This document shows positions 35,034 through 35,653 of a stretch of DNA of 35,653 bases, one piece after another (positions within the stretch are counted from its first letter, which is position 1; each line of letters begins with the position of its first letter). Source of the DNA: Gammaproteobacteria bacterium (lineage in GTDB: Bacteria > Pseudomonadota > Gammaproteobacteria > Pseudomonadales > Azotimanducaceae); assembly GCA_018666555.1 (NCBI GenBank), contig JABIZD010000115.1, positions 1-35,653 of the forward strand, written 5' to 3'. Position numbers and translations under genes: made by a program. Below the pieces are notes generated by a model. It ran no database searches. It was not told the origin of the DNA and worked only from the letters and a program-made list of their open reading frames with translations.

Positions 35034-35653
35034 ATGCGACAAACACTAATTGATAGCTTACGCAGTAAATTCCCTTTTCTAATAAAAGCCTCTCGATTAG
35101 ATAGACCCGTCGGTTCTGTTCTCTTACTCTGGCCAACCCTCTGGGCCCTGTGGATTGCCGCTGAGGGTTTCCCCGATTGGCACCTGCTGTTTGTCTTCTG
35201 CCTGGGTACCCTGCTAACGCGATCAGCTGGTTGCATCATTAACGATATAGCAGACAGAAAAATCGACCCGCACGTTAAACGAACTCAGCATCGTCCCCTG
35301 GCAACGGGTGACCTGAGCGTCTTCGACGCCGTCATATTCATGGTCTTCCTGCTGTTTATTTCTCTACTGCTGGTGTTGAGTACCAATCTAGCCACCTTAC
35401 TATTGGCCATACCTGCTGTCTGCTTTGCGGGACTATATCCTTTTGTAAAAAGAGTCAGCCATCTGCCACAGGTGGTTCTCGGACTCGCTTTTTCGTTTGG
35501 TATCCCCATGGCGTTCACGGCGACAACAAATTCAATACCCCTGATCTGCTGGCTCATTTTCCTTGCTAACCTAATCTGGGTGGTTGCCTATGATACCGAA
35601 TACGCGATGGTGGACCGAGATGACGATCTAAAAATCGGCGTCGGCTCAACTGC
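35034..35653 (+). CDS. ubiA: 4-hydroxybenzoate polyprenyltransferase, 3' end outside window
   Basis: UbiA attaches the polyprenyl tail to 4-hydroxybenzoate in ubiquinone synthesis, at the inner membrane. Reading from ATG 35034, 206 codons are present to the window edge, about two thirds of the usual 290. Visible are RLDRPVGSVLLLWPTLWALW, the first Asp-rich motif NDIADRKID (about residues 70-78), VKRTQHRPLATG, LPQVVLGLAFSFGIPMAF and the second Asp-rich motif YDTEYAMVDRDDD near the end. Several membrane helices are obvious. No clear Shine-Dalgarno precedes the ATG. It is divergent from rubA. Confidence 0.96.
   Translation, partial: MRQTLIDSLRSKFPFLIKASRLDRPVGSVLLLWPTLWALWIAAEGFPDWHLLFVFCLGTLLTRSAGCIINDIADRKIDPHVKRTQHRPLATGDLSVFDAVIFMVFLLFISLLLVLSTNLATLLLAIPAVCFAGLYPFVKRVSHLPQVVLGLAFSFGIPMAFTATTNSIPLICWLIFLANLIWVVAYDTEYAMVDRDDDLKIGVGST

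Overview
The window is a dense chromosomal segment of a gammaproteobacterium, almost entirely housekeeping genes. Two blocks set the identity. The first (about 1-18470) follows the Pseudomonas order: metF, rsmE, gshB, a TonB gene, yqgE, ruvX, pilT, yggS, proC, yggT, a DUF4426 gene, rdgB, hemW, trmB, rpoH, ftsX, ftsE, ftsY, rsmD, coaD, mutM. The second (about 20599-35653) is rpmG, rpmB, radC, coaBC, dut, argB, slmA, pyrE, rph, yicC, gmk, rpoZ, spoT, ridA, recG, rubA, ubiA. The coaD-mutM end lies near rpmG-rpmB-radC-coaBC as in Escherichia coli, while the rest looks like Pseudomonas. The organism is probably a free-living, pilus-bearing gammaproteobacterium outside the enterics. I cannot name the genus.

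Layout. 1-2692: methionine and one-carbon genes (metK cut by the window edge, metF) and rsmE. 2899-3357: an unrecognised protein. 3609-6346: a tightly overlapping gshB-tonB-yqgE-ruvX operon. 6380-7417: pilT on the minus strand, divergent from yggS-proC-yggT-DUF4426-rdgB-hemW (7522-11882). 11959-16525: minus-strand genes in transcription order ftsY-ftsE-ftsX-rpoH-DUF423-trmB. 16557-17664: rsmD-coaD. 17661-18470: mutM, minus strand. 18630-20606: a solitary HyuA-type hydantoinase/oxoprolinase subunit. 20599-21872: rpmG, rpmB and radC, minus strand. 22062-25307: coaBC-dut-argB-slmA. 25317-26686: rph-pyrE, minus strand. 26758-33429: yicC, gmk, rpoZ, spoT, ridA, recG. 33441-34915: a sodium/proton-dicarboxylate type symporter and rubredoxin, minus strand. 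35034-35653: the start of ubiA, cut by the window edge.

The genes cover cofactor synthesis (glutathione, CoA, PLP homeostasis, ubiquinone), nucleotide hygiene and supply (dut, rdgB, gmk, pyrE), DNA repair (mutM, recG, ruvX), rRNA/tRNA modification and ribosomal proteins, cell division (ftsEX, slmA), membrane targeting (ftsY) and stress control (rpoH, spoT, rpoZ).

I see no new multi-gene system, no mobile element, CRISPR array, rRNA or tRNA. The two most interesting signals are regulatory. A near-perfect CIRCE operator (17 of 18 arm bases, correct 9-base spacer) lies directly upstream of rpoH, implying HrcA repression of the heat-shock sigma factor. A four-copy 15-bp tandem repeat between rubredoxin and the symporter duplicates both the rubredoxin stop codon and a Shine-Dalgarno sequence. 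Several genes use TTG starts, and several true starts differ from the longest open frame; these are corrected in the entries.
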